A stretch of 64,000 nucleotides of DNA from Lingula anatina (lineage: Eukaryota; Brachiopoda; Lingulata; Lingulida; Lingulidae): contig NW_019775487.1 of the NCBI RefSeq assembly GCF_001039355.2, forward strand, positions 127,718 to 191,717, given 5' to 3'. The notes below the pieces were generated by a model. The model was not told where the DNA came from. It did no database searches and was given only the letters and a program-made list of their open reading frames with translations. This document shows positions 54,081 through 64,000 of this stretch, in pieces. The position numbers and the translations under genes were made by a program. The first letter of the stretch is position 1. Every line of letters starts with the position of its first letter.

Positions 54081-55216
54081 TTAGTCACGGCTACCAAAAA
54101 TGATATCAGTGGTTCTGAACTTTTCATGGTACCAATAGAGGTCCCATGCACTAATAAATTCCTCTGCATCAAGGAAGCCATTTGCATTCTGATCAATAGC
54201 ATCAAAAATTGGTTGAATCTTAGCTGTGTTTCGATAAACAAAAAGGAATTTGGAATACTCATATACTGTCAACTTGCCATTGCAGTCAATATCAAATGTG
54301 CCAAACATATTTGATGAGATTTCAGCGACCTCCTCTGTTGAAATAGTAATATCTATCTCAGACTCTTGAATAAAGTCTTCCAGTGTAATGTTTGTTTTAT
54401 AGTTTGTGTATTTGTTTGACCACCAAACTCGAAAGGCATTGGAAAACATACCATTCACTGCCATAGCTCTCCAAGACGGCAGAACTTTTTGAGCTCGTTT
54501 TGTTGTTAAACCAATATATTCTTCTTCAGTAACGATGCCATCTTCATCAACGTCAATGATTTCAAAGAATGCTTTGTACTTGGTAACCCAGTAGGAACTA
54601 AACTTTCAGTTGGTGTTCTAAAATATGAAGAAATGATCTTTAATTGGCCAGCCATGTCTCTCTTTCACATTAGGAGTTGATCTCTGGCTGTGATTTATAT
54701 ATCATATTTTGCAGGTGTATTAATTATTTGTTTTAGATATTTCCTTGCATGTATTTTGTTTAAATATTTGAAATTTATAACACAGAGCAACCACTCTTCC
54801 TCTTGAGCTATGCAGCCTTTTCAACTACCAAGCACTAAAATACAGGTCAATCGTGCCGAGTGCACATCCTGTAAACATGCCTTTTGCACACCACATGCAT
54901 TCATTGACCTGGGAATACGTATAATTTTTCCTTTTCCGTTCACACTTTAATACTAATAACTGCAAATTGAATGTCCTAATGGCCTAAACGAAGCAACCGT
55001 ATGACATATGATGCATACATTTACCCCCTTATAACACCTACCTCATCTCAAAAAATGATTGCTGCATTCCTAAACAGATTTGGGCAAATAAAGCATTACT
55101 CTGCAAATTCTTGCAGAGAATAAACGCTTTTCTAGACATACCTTCACAGTACTTGAAGAATCAACAGCTTGAACAGCAACCAGTAGGAGCAGACTTATCA
55201 GCTTAATGGATGCCAT
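54081..55216 (-). CDS. Secreted EF-hand calcium-binding protein, copy B (altered C-terminus)
   Basis: Same two-exon structure as copy A. Exon 1 (55142-55216) encodes MASIKLISLLLLVAVQAVDSS... and ends AAG before GTATGT. Exon 2 (54081-54602) is 522 bases in phase 0 with loops DVDEDGIVTEEE, DIDCNGKLTVYE and DQNANGFLDAEE. In the middle loop the acidic residue at position 12 is kept, but D-to-N at position 5 and D-to-Y at position 11 may weaken calcium binding. Relative to copy A there is one extra base near 54121, so the last residues change to EKFRTTDIIFGSRD and a stop comes about 19 bases earlier. The copy A-like tail (LISFLVAVTNDVGND) survives in another frame. It may be functional or decaying. 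Confidence 0.75.
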
Positions 55217-55416
55217 TATTTTAAAGTCTGACTTGCCAAGATTTCTAAAACAAGGGAATCAACAGAACTAAAAAAATTAACAACCAGTGTTAAATATAAA
55301 CTAATTAAGTCCATTTTTTAAAGAAATAATCAGGGTTCCCTTTGACACCTAATTACATCTACCACAAATATTAAACACACTTATAAGTAATGATAATAAT
55401 AATAATGATAAGAAGA

Positions 55417-56250
55417 CACCCTGAGCTTCAGAGATAACTTGACACTTACCTCTTCCCTATAGCCTATCTTCATCGTGTCAAGTTACCTCTGACCACATTC
55501 GATTGCCTCCGCCGCCCGCCAATCAAATTTAAAGCCCGCACTCAATGACTCATTGAACGATCTAGCCAATGAACGCGAACGAGTCAAAGCGCGCTTTGTT
55601 CAAATCCGGACCAATCAAAGATAAGGCTGAATATCAGGGACTTGCCGTAACCTGTGGGCAGCACGCAAAATACATCATCCCTCAGTAGATAATTATGCAG
55701 GGCATCAAACTGCTCTGGTTTCAATTCCGATATACCCCACGCTTTCTTTGTGTATGGTTATGCACTCGGAACTACTCGGATGTCTCCGCACTCGACAATA
55801 ACTATGTTGTTAGTATGGAGCTTGCGGAATCAGCCGAGGATTGCCGATTGACGGTCAACCAATCAGCGTTTTCACCAAACTTTGGTGAAAAATTTTGAAA
55901 CATGGATTCGNATATTTTGCAAAGAATCAAGAGATAACTTAACACATTCTTTTTCGTAGTCACTCGCCTTGCTTTCTTTGTGTACGGTAATACACTCGGA
56001 ACTACTCGGACGTCTCCGCACTCGGCAATAACTTTGTTGTTAGTATGGAGCTTGCGGAATCAGCCGAGGATTGCCGATTGACGGTCAACCAATCAGCGTT
56101 TTCACCAAACTTTGGTGAAAAATTTTGAAACATGGATTTGATTGGCTTATATAAACTAGGTCAAACTATTTTCGTCAGAGGTTACTTGACACGATGGAGA
56201 TAGGCTACAGTGAAAAGGTTAGTGTCAAGTTAACTCTGAAGCTCAGGGTG
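55417..56250. mobile_element. 834-bp TIR element with about 83-bp TIRs
   Basis: CACCCTGAGCTTCAGAGATA at the left and its inverse at the right (ending AACTCTGAAGCTCAGGGTG); similarity extends inward to CATCGTGTCAAGT. The interior holds a direct repeat of about 170 bp (55742-55911 and 55972-56141) with a single N between them at 55912. Confidence 0.75.
55742..56141. repeat. Internal direct repeat around a single N (55912)
   Basis: CTTTCTTTGTGTATGGTTAT to GAAACATGGATTCG and its second copy from 55972 differ at only a few bases. The single N marks an assembly join, so the second copy may be an allele of the first. Confidence 0.7.
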
Positions 56251-56257
56251 GGTATAG

Positions 56258-57116
56258 GCTGCAATTATAATGATGTTTTAGAGTTCTTGAAGGACCTTGT
56301 GAAAACCAGGAAGTAGTTCTTAACAAACAACTGAATCATACCGATCTACGACTGCTGTGCAAAGATGCATCTTTTTTTAATAATGTGACGAATTGTTAGA
56401 TCTTTATATGTCCATCTGACATGAAATTCCACACATATGATCACACTAATACAGGGGAGGACAGAAAAAATTAAATACCCATCAATGTAAACTTGAAAAT
56501 CTGACCGTCTTTCAGAAGACCCAGAAGACGGCCTAAATCCGCCCCTGACTAATACACCTTTTACACCAGCGTAGGCACTAATCACAAGTACGCGACGGGC
56601 ATTTAATGGCATCTTACAAGATCTTCCCAAAAAGATAAAAAGAGAATTCAGGTGAGCCTATCACAAAGTTAACAGGTAAGTAAGACTAGCTCTAAGTTAC
56701 TTATAATTGACATTATTATGCAATACTCAGTTGGAAAAGCGATTCTGACAGGTAGATAACATATAACATGACCAGTTTCTCAAGGCTATTGACTTACAGC
56801 CTGAGGAAATTGATTGCCAGTCTCTTTTGCTTGTGATTTTTAGCTCAAATAAGAGGCTGTCAGAATGTCACCTTTGTCTTGGCATTTGTCACTGATTAGT
56901 GGCTACCCCGGCGTAAAAGGTGTAATAATGTGATCATATGTGTGGAATTTCATGTCAGATGGACATATAAAGATAAAAAATTCGTCAAAATACTTAAAAA
57001 TATATACATTTTTGCACAGTAGTTGTGGATCACTACAACTCAGTTGTCAGTTATGAACTACTTCCTGGTTTTCACAAGGTCCTTCAAAGACCCTAAAACA
57101 TCGTTATAATTGCAGC
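56258..57116. mobile_element. 859-bp foldback element with arms of about 190 bp or more
   Basis: GCTGCAATTATAATGATGTT at the left pairs with AACATCGTTATAATTGCAGC at the right. Matching continues inward through AGGACCTTGTGAAAACCAGG, GTCCATCTGACATGAAATTC and the ACACCTTTTAC segment, broken by the nested insert at 56452-56547. No coding capacity. Confidence 0.8.
56452..56547. mobile_element. 96-bp hAT-like MITE nested in the foldback element
   Basis: Begins CAGGGGAGGAC, ends AATCCGCCCCTG, and is flanked by ACTAATA on both sides (56445-56451 and 56548-56554). The uninterrupted opposite arm of the host element shows the empty-site sequence. Related to 43388-43555. Confidence 0.85.
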
Positions 57117-57170
57117 ACATACCATAAAACACCCAAAATTACTTAGATATGGACAGATCAGATTATATTA

Positions 57171-57665
57171 ATGCCAAAATTCCACATGACAACGATTTAT
57201 AGCCTCCTGGGAATTCTTTTCCCTTTACGCTCTTTGTCGTGCTGGCTGCTTTTTTCTCTGAGTCCATGTCTTCTCTCCCGTTCACCTCCAGCTAAAAATG
57301 ACCACTCAGCTTTACGTCTTACACCACTACACGTCACTTCCGGCACAATTCTGACCAATGCTGATCTTCTTCGTTACCCTTTATTGGTGCCAGGGCAGCA
57401 AGGGCTAATGTTTTGTGTGGTCCGATCTACCGGTGAATTCAGGATAATTCTGTGCAGAGTCTGGTACTTGGGTAGGCCTGAAGAAGAGAAACCCTCTGCA
57501 GAACCTTGCATGCACAGATCAGAGGAGGAGACCCCTCCAGATAACCCCCAAGAGAACAACCTTTTGTCATTGCTGGAAGGCGACTTCAACTATGAAATTT
57601 GTTGTATTTATTACCTATTATTATTATCTGAATTATGTTATCTGAATTGTTGCTATGATTTATAA
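57171..57665 (+). pseudogene. piggyBac-associated leader region, open frame of unclear status
   Basis: An ATG-led 164-codon frame containing GQQGLMFCVV, CRVWYLGRPEEEKP and SLLEGDFNYE. The middle portion is the same sequence that forms the arms of the foldback element at 52289-52844. It lies just upstream of the piggyBac fragment. It ends in an Ile/Leu/Tyr-rich stretch encoded by AT-rich DNA. Possibly the 5' part of the element; not a recognised protein. Confidence 0.35.
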
Positions 57666-57797
57666 TTATAATATTTATAATTGTAATAAATATTTACAGA
57701 CGTACCTTTTTGGTAAAATATTTTGATGTATGTTCCCAAGTAATGATTGTTTGAAAAACTATTCTTAACAACTTTATGATGTATTTCTACTTAACAG

Positions 57798-57875
57798 TGA
57801 GGTTGTAGAAGAGTCAGATGAGAATGACGATACAATCAGTGTATCAGAAATAATAGAAGCATTAGAGCAGAGCAG
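57798..57875 (+). pseudogene. Acidic exon-like fragment before the piggyBac transposase
   Basis: Bounded by TTCTACTTAACAG and GTAAAT, reading EVVEESDENDDTISVSE followed by IIEALEQSR. Acidic N-termini are usual in piggyBac transposases, so it may be an N-terminal exon; the connection to 58521 is not established. Confidence 0.4.
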
Positions 57876-58520
57876 GTAAATATCTTAGAATATGTAACAA
57901 ATTATATAAGATAGACATTATTTGATTTTCACCATATATTTTGTTTTTGTGTATTCTAATGGCCGTGCTTACACCTAAGTAAAATAAAAGACCAGGTTTT
58001 AACAATTGATAAGTCTGCCCCTACGCTCTCATTCCTGTACATTTGTACACTCTTGGATGTAATCTTCTTTTTCTTACTAACACAGGGAGACCAAAGTTAT
58101 TTTATTGCTATATTTTGTCAGACAGAGAAAGTAGACTGCACATGCTTTTTCACTGTACAGTATTATATTTCTTTCTATATAACGCTGTGACCAAGAAATA
58201 GGATGCACAAAAGAAACAATGAGGGTTGGCTGAGTGACTTGTACTGATGCTGATTCACAAATATGAAATGATCAAAGTATACATGAGGATTCTCTCAGTA
58301 CACACATTTTAGGACTGATTCATTTTCTATGACTTACCATACATATCAATTTATATGACGCATATATCTTAATTTAAATTTAAATTTCAGGTTGATCACT
58401 GGCCATTTGTTTTCTGCTTTAAGCAGACTGTGCCGTTAAGCACTAGCCCAAGGCAATTGCCCACCTAAAGTGGCAAAGCCACGTGTATAAAGAAAAAAAG
58501 TGATGATGATATTCTCTTAG

Positions 58521-59041
58521 CCAGAATAACCCAGTGGAGAGCAGATTTGGATGAGGAATTGGACTTTACTCAAGATTTAGAAGAGCAAATCATTGGAGAC
58601 AAAAGTGATCACGAAAATATCAAGTGGAGCAACGACATAAATACCCAGGATAACAGTAATATCTGCTTCAGAGGCAGACCAGGCTTATCTCAGGATGCCA
58701 TAGAGGAGTTGGGACGAAAAGAAAATGTGCCAGTCTCTATGCCAGGTCAGTTATTCTGCCTCTTCTTTACCCACGCCCTCTTAGTAATAATCTGTCAGCA
58801 GACCAACCTGTATGCCCAGCAAGAAAAAGAGGCTTCACCAGGACAGCACAAATACCAGTGGACAGAAGTGACTCCTAATGAACTGAAATCATGGCTTGGC
58901 ATTATTTTCACACTGGGACTTGTTACAAAGCCTAACCTCAAGGATTATTGGACTTCTAACTGGCTAACTTCTACCTCAGGTTTTTGCAAGGTGATGAGCA
59001 GAAACAGATTTTATGGCATGCCATTTGCTTCAAAAATTTGA
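58521..59041 (+). pseudogene. piggyBac-type transposase fragment (DDE_Tnp_1_7), truncated
   Basis: From an acceptor-like CTCTTAG, the frame reads RITQWRADLDEELDFTQDLE, later GRPGLSQDAIEEL, then LFFTHALLVIICQQTNLYA, then TPNELKSWLGIIFTLGLV and DYWTSNWLTSTSGF, ending MSRNRFYGMPFASK and a stop. This is the N-terminal half of piggyBac transposases (F-x-x-x-F-T, T-N-L-Y-A, L-K-x-(F/W)-L-G-I, M-S-R-x-R-F). The catalytic Asp triad that normally follows M-S-R-x-R-F is absent, so it cannot transpose. Confidence 0.8.
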
Positions 59042-59275
59042 AACGGAAAATATATATCTAAAGATAATCATGTGTTTATTAGTATTATTATTCATTTTGA
59101 AGCAAAAAAAAAAAATGTGAATAAGATTTCATGCAAAATAAGATTTCAAATATAAAAACTTTCTTGATGACGTCAGCAAAATGTGTGTACACAGAGCATG
59201 CGCATTTGCGTGAAAATAAACATGGCAGCCAATCTCAATGACAGCATGGACAGAAAATTTAGTAAATGATATCGT

Positions 59276-59757
59276 TACCTGAATGGTGGAACTGAGGAGA
59301 CCTCAATGGCAGTCGCAGCCGGAGCAGCCGTCGGCACAGGAAAGCCAGATTCAGGAGCTCAACAGACTTGGCCGCTGCAGATATCGAAGAAGTTCTGCTG
59401 CAAACAAGCAGCATCATCAACCGTGCTGAGAGGCCCACCACTACACTTCCACTCTGTATGAATGTACTCGAAATTAGTTATAGAAACAACGATAACCTTC
59501 TTAACTTACTGAATGCTCTACTTGTTCGCGGCAGTGAGTATTTGGGAAATGATGCCGAATTTGTTAAAGATGTGATGAAGTTGATCGCGATCGTTCACGA
59601 ATTGAATGAGAAGATTATGGATGCCATTCATTCGATTCAGGCTTCCAGTAATGGTGAAAATGCATGGTATGGTATTGTAGTCAACCAGGGAGCCAGAGGC
59701 TGTCCTAAGTTTGTCATTACAAGGGAGAAGCTGGAATATCTTCGAGATAAACAATGA
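59276..59757 (+). pseudogene. Fragment of an integrase-core-associated repeat gene
   Basis: An Arg/Ser-rich start (near 59310-59360) is followed by ADIEEVLLQTSSI, a helical region (LLNLLNALLVRGSEYLG) and GARGCPKFVITREKLEYLRD, then a stop. The (R)GRPKFxITxEQLEYLRD phrase occurs before a helix-turn-helix and an rve-type integrase core in a gene family abundant in marine invertebrates and fish; those downstream domains are missing. No ATG begins the frame. Family assignment is from memory of the motif. Confidence 0.45.
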
Positions 59758-59842
59758 GCAGTCTTCAATACAATACATTCAATACATGGTAATTTCTATT
59801 TATAAATTCTTCTAATTTTTTTCCAGCTCCACATGTGGTTTC

Positions 59843-60100
59843 CTTTTAGGAGATAGTGGATATGGCTGTTGCCCATTTCTTCTTACCCCTTTCCACAACC
59901 CACCACCTGGGCCACAAACAAATTACAACATTGTAGGACAAGGGTTGCAATAGAGCAAACTAATGGAATTCTGAAGGCTAGATTTCCTTGTGTAAAATTT
60001 CTCCGATTAACTCCAGAAAGAGCAATAACTGTAATCGACTTTGTAATGCATGAAATGAAATCTTATTGTGCAAAAAATAAGAACTGTTTATGCACCAGAG
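59843..60100 (+). pseudogene. Harbinger (HARBI1-like, DDE_Tnp_4) transposase fragment, frameshifted
   Basis: Frame 1 reads LLGDSGYGCCPFLLTPFHNP, the segment carrying the second catalytic Asp of HARBI1-like transposases. After a shift near 59920-59935 the next frame reads RTRVAIEQTNGILKARFPC, carrying the catalytic Glu, and then VKFLRLTPERA. The rest of the protein is missing, so it is inactive. Confidence 0.8.
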
Positions 60101-60397
60101 AGGGAGCCCTCTCTCGACGAGTCTATGGTAGCATGCAAGTCAAGGTTTTCATTCAAACAATTCAGGAAGGATAAGCCCATCAGGTGGGGACTGAAATTGT
60201 TCATGTTATCAGAGTCAGTCACTGGATATGTGTACAATCTGAAAGTTTATACAGGAAAAGAGAAAGAAGGCAGTGACAATGGTGCAACCCATGACGTTAT
60301 TTAAAATGAGTGGACCGACAGTCCAGGTAAAATATTGAGATGTGTGGGTTGCGTTGATCAAAATCTAGAGCACATAAAAAAATCGAGCTATTTTCAC

Positions 60398-60402
<5 letters not shown>

Positions 60403-60460
<58 letters not shown>

Positions 60461-60471
60461 TATATATATAA
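60403..60471. repeat. (TA)n microsatellite
   Basis: About 65 bp of TA repeats with one GATATA interruption; the Tyr/Ile frames on both strands are spurious. Confidence 0.95.
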
Positions 60472-60751
60472 GGTTGATTATGTGAGCCGTAACCAAAATA
60501 AAATGAGTGTGGCAGATGAGCCCAAACACAATGGTTGTGCTCAATATGAGCTTTGACAATTCTGATTGGTCGAATATTTTCGGGACATCCAATCACGGTC
60601 TTTGAAAATGTGAATGGCGGTCTTGAAACATTTTGAGGGCGCAAAACACGCAGTAAAAAGAAAAGATTTACAAAGTCAAGACCAAGGACGAAAAAGAGTA
60701 CGAACGAAAAAGATAAGGAAATACTAAAGTTTATGGCATCACAATTTTACA

Positions 60752-60960
60752 TGGCTTGTTCATGATGCCGACGCCAACATCATGTATTGTAAAATCTGCT
60801 GTGACAGAAATTTCAAAAATGATTCAGATGGCGATTCCCCTTTTATTGCGGGGACATCCAATTTTAAGATGGATATGAAAACTCTGACAGTGACACTGAG
60901 GCTGATGATGAAATGCAATACAACCATGTATTTTCTATGCTGTCAAGGTTCTGCAGGGAA
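60752..60960 (+). pseudogene. Zinc-finger fragment of the hAT-associated KIAA1586/ZMYM type
   Basis: Reads FTWLVHDADANIMYCKIC, then SPFIAGTSNFKM, matching the N-terminal C2 finger-like motif (W-L-x-x-D, M-x-C-x-x-C, F-x-x-G-x-x-x-F-K) found in proteins derived from hAT transposases. The frame then shifts to an acidic ENSDSDTEADDE. Nothing further of a hAT transposase is seen. Confidence 0.5.
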
Positions 60961-61309
60961 TAATGTAACAAAAACAAAACAAACTGTTGAAAAATGGTAC
61001 AAAGACGTCAGCCTTATTTTTTATTTTCTTTTAAAAAATTATAAGAGTTGGTCCAGTAAAAGTTGGTTTGGTCCAGTAGGAATTGCAGTCTTGGTGGACC
61101 AAATGTCCATTAACTTGAAAATTTATTCGTGAAGACTGAGAGCACCTGCCTCTTTGTATTCTAAACTGGTAATAATGTTGTTGGTACAGTGGAAATATCT
61201 AACTGAGCATGACATAAAAGGGACAGAATGATAGTGTCGCAGATGATTTAGACGTACCACTGTCTTAGTGATTGTCAACAATCAAAAAGACACACTGATG
61301 TATTAGCAA

Positions 61310-62424
61310 ATGATTCACAACAAAATGGTAAGCTGCCCAAAATTATATATTGAATTTTTGCTGGATTTTGAAAGATTACTTAAATCAGATGAGTCCCTTG
61401 CCCCTAGCTTGGCAAAGCACATGCTGGTGTTCATGGTTCGGAGTCTGGCTTCTAATTTCAAGTTTGTGATAGCTAACATTCCCACTGACAGTATCACATC
61501 AGAGTACCTGTTTCCAAATCTATGGGAGGCTGTTGAATGGCTAGAGGTGCCCTGAGTGAAGGTTCTATGCATTACCTGAGATGGTGCTTCCCCCAATAGG
61601 AAATTTTTTAAGTTGCACAAGCTTGTGACTGACCAAGACACCATAGTCTACAAGACGGAAAACCCCTGGGCTTCGGAAAGGCCACTATTCTTCATTTCTG
61701 ATGCACCCCATTTGTTGAAAACTGTAAGTAATTGCTTCTCCAATTCCCACTTTCACAAAAACAGCAGGGGTTTATGGAGAAATGGATATGACATATCATG
61801 GACTCATATTATTTAGTTATATGAACAAGAATACACTGCAAACCTGCGACCAGGGATCATGTTTTCTTAACAAGTTTTGCCACGATGAAAGTAAGGTATG
61901 CAGCCCAAGTGCTAAGCACAACAGTGGCTAAGTAATGCTTTAGAACTAACTGATGGACCCCAAGTGACAGAAACAGTGAACTTCATCTGTAAATTCTTTG
62001 TAAGTTCTTTGACTGCCTTAATGGACATAGTCTTTATGAGCATGAGAAGAAAAGGTAAGCAGATCTGGCCCCATACAGTGATGTAGATGATCCAAGGTTT
62101 CACTGGCTTGAGCATGTATTTCTTGAGGACTTAGAGTCGTGGAGAAATGAAGTGGAAAACCAACCAGGGAATTTCTCCAGATCAGCATGACAAAAAATGG
62201 CAACGAGTCCACAGACTCACGAAGGTATAGAAATTACTGTCAGGTCCTTTGTAGAATCATGCCGATACCTGTTGAGCCACAGAGTGATCATTACAACCAG
62301 GATCCACTAGAGCAGTGGTTTTCTATGCAAAGGAATGCAGGGGGACGCAATAAAAATACCAGTGTATCCGGATTTAACTTTAACACTTTCACATTAAGGT
62401 TAGAGAAATCATTTATATGTCAGT
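61310..62424 (+). pseudogene. P-element / THAP9-like transposase, decayed
   Basis: Frame pieces in order: LAPSLAKHMLVFMVRSLASN and LFPNLWEAVEWLE; VLCIT-stop-DGASPNRKFFKLHK (the stop replaces the usual Cys before the D-G-A-S-x-N-R core); FFISDAPHLLKTVSNC with RGLWRNGYDISW; then, after more frameshifts, DDPRFHWLEHVFLEDLESW; and NQDPLEQWFSMQRNAGGRNK near 62295-62355. These are the RNase-H-like core and C-terminal motifs of P-element transposases in the right order. Several stops and shifts make it a pseudogene. The N-terminal THAP finger is not seen. Confidence 0.85.
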
Positions 62425-63504
62425 GATACATGGAAATATCAGATCTAGAGGTGATGTGAATCAGAAGAAGGTTGATCACACTCCATAAGCTAAGAGAAAA
62501 CGTACAGCCTGAAGTTGGGTTAGTGTTGAGCATGCATATATTAGGTTTTTAGAATTTTTCATGTGAACGCAGCCTTACTGTACCCAAACTGCACATGGAC
62601 TTTTTAATTTCTTACCAAGCAACTGAAGACTTTTAACTTTTGAAGGATCCAAACAGGTTTTAAAAAGTTTTTATTCATCTATTGTTTCTCATTGTAACAA
62701 CAAAAAATAGAGCTTTAGCAACTATATTGAAAACTTGAAATTCTATACATTTTGCCCAAATAGCAATCTAATTTTCGTTAAATGTGAAATTTTTAATTTG
62801 TATATTAATCGCTGAATAATCTCTAATCTTATCTCATCGTATCTTGGGTATGTCGAGTCACTGGATACCACTGGCACCCAGATCTTATCGTCTATGACTT
62901 TGAACAGGCACTGTTAACAGCAGTGGGGACATCTCCTAAGAGTAACGGTCCAGGGATGTTATTTTCATTTTTGTCAGTCGCTTTGGCGCCGGATCAAGAA
63001 ACTTGGGCTATCGCAATCATACAGAAACCATCGTAGATTGAGATGTCTAGGAAAGTACATGTATATATGTCAATTGGATTTTTACCAGTTGCAGTGGTGA
63101 GACAAAAATTTGATCCTCCACACCAACAGCAGACGCACGCAAGCCCTTGTTGCCAGATTCCCAGCATTGGCAAATTTTATGAATTACTTTGAAAATAACT
63201 ACATGAACGGGGAATTTCCCACTTGCCATGTGGAATGTGTATGACAGAAGGATGGATAACTGCACAAATAACCACGTCGAGAGTAAGGCTGTGTTCATAA
63301 TGCCCGAAAAATGGCAAGATATTTACATCTTTTTGGGTTTTCTGAACACAGCATTAGATTGACCATTCTCGAAAGATTATCACTTTTGCTTGATAGAGAT
63401 ATCACAAGTGAATCCTGGGAAAAGTGATGTCAGATTACTTCATGTTAGGGACAGGGTCGCACGCTGCAGAGTCAAGCTAGTTTAGGAAGGTATGCCGGCA
63501 TATG
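62425..63504. other. Intergenic, no gene seen
   Basis: AT-rich sequence. The first part may be decayed 3' sequence of the P-like element. The minus-strand open frame at 63047-63298 has no recognisable motif. Confidence 0.5.
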
Positions 63505-63705
63505 TAGCTTTTGAGAAGCTATGAGGATATGGCAAGAGGCCATTTACCAAGAGGGCAATAACATGTTATGCCATAGTTTTTGAGAAGCTATGAGGATATG
63601 GCAAGAGGCCATTTGCCAAGAGAGCAATAAAATTAATGCTCAGAGACATGTATAGTAGGTAATGCTACACTAGCAGCTTGATGGCAATGGAAAAGAGAGC
63701 AATAA
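63505..63705. repeat. 69-bp tandem repeat
   Basis: TTGAGAAGCTATGAGGATAT followed by GGCAAGAGGCCATTTRCCAA and GAGNGCAATAA occurs twice with a 69-bp period; a partial, degenerate third copy (AAGAGAGCAATAAGATAATGC) follows at about 63693. Confidence 0.85.
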
Positions 63706-64000
63706 GATAATGCTTAGATGAGTTTTGTGTTGCAACTTATTGATATTCTAAAATATGATGCACGTAGAGCCATGATGAAAGCATGAGTTTTAGTACTATG
63801 TTATTGTTCATGCGCGTGGTAATGCAGTTTGGCAATGCCCGTTGGGCTAAAGCTTATTTATTGTAGTAGGAATAAAGTGTTGTACAATAACCAAGAAGTA
63901 TATAGGATTATAATATATTATGTAGTTTTAGCTTAATAGAATTGTGTTTATATGTATTTTTCGTGTATTCTGTTATAATTACTATAAAGCAGTTTGTATG
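63706..64000. other. Intergenic, no gene seen
   Basis: AT-rich sequence without recognised feature. Confidence 0.5.

Larger units (their letters stand above)
53175..55410. repeat. Segmental duplication unit B carrying the second EF-hand gene
   Basis: Colinear with 49590-51740; the offset grows from about 3.58 to 3.68 kb through indels. The right boundary is close to 55415, where the TIR element begins. Confidence 0.85.

Noticed and set aside
60297-60644. 115- and 73-codon frames rich in Tyr/Ile
   Set aside because: Translations of the TA microsatellite.
1-64000. CRISPR arrays, operons, ribosome binding sites or bacterial mobile elements
   Set aside because: No spaced identical direct repeats and no compact coding; everything recognisable is spliced animal-type gene structure or eukaryotic transposon.

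Overview
This is 64 kb of AT-rich eukaryotic DNA. It has spliced genes with long introns, many microsatellites, poly-G/poly-C tracts, small inverted-repeat transposons and decayed transposases. The genes (neuropeptide-type GPCR, Notch-ligand DSL module, vitamin-K-dependent Gla modules, EGF repeats, secreted EF-hand proteins) indicate a bilaterian animal. The repeat content and frequent ACATGT-type palindromes suit a marine invertebrate (lophotrochozoan, hemichordate or lancelet), but I cannot name the species.

Layout. 1-11.4 kb: no recognised host gene; three MITEs, microsatellites and a LINE reverse-transcriptase remnant. 11.4-12.6 kb: an intact class-A peptide GPCR on the minus strand. 12.07-15.81 kb: a near-identical 1.87-kb direct repeat of its 5' half, joined by a single N and probably an assembly artefact. 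15.8-29.9 kb: intergenic, with repeats and a 446-N gap. 30.0-49.3 kb: one large plus-strand gene model. 50.4-55.2 kb: two tandem minus-strand genes for secreted EF-hand proteins. 55.4-62.4 kb: a transposon graveyard (two foldback elements, piggyBac, a Harbinger/HARBI1 fragment, an integrase-associated gene fragment, a P-element/THAP9-like transposase). 62.4-64 kb: no gene seen.

The main result is the 30.0-49.3 kb gene. Eleven exons with good splice sites and matching phases give an uninterrupted 506-codon frame: signal peptide, an unrecognised region, a DSL domain (the Notch-ligand hallmark), a propeptide plus Gla domain, a 25-nt exon matching the classical small exon of vitamin-K-dependent clotting factors, then six calcium-binding-type EGF repeats, the last cut by the end of the recognised model. 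Two Gla exons (44674-44849 and 46375-46553) have the same phases and cannot be joined to each other in frame, so they look mutually exclusive. I know of no described protein family combining DSL and Gla domains. The model would predict a secreted or surface, calcium- and phospholipid-binding relative of Notch ligands. The 9.5-kb DSL-Gla intron is the weak point and needs transcript evidence.
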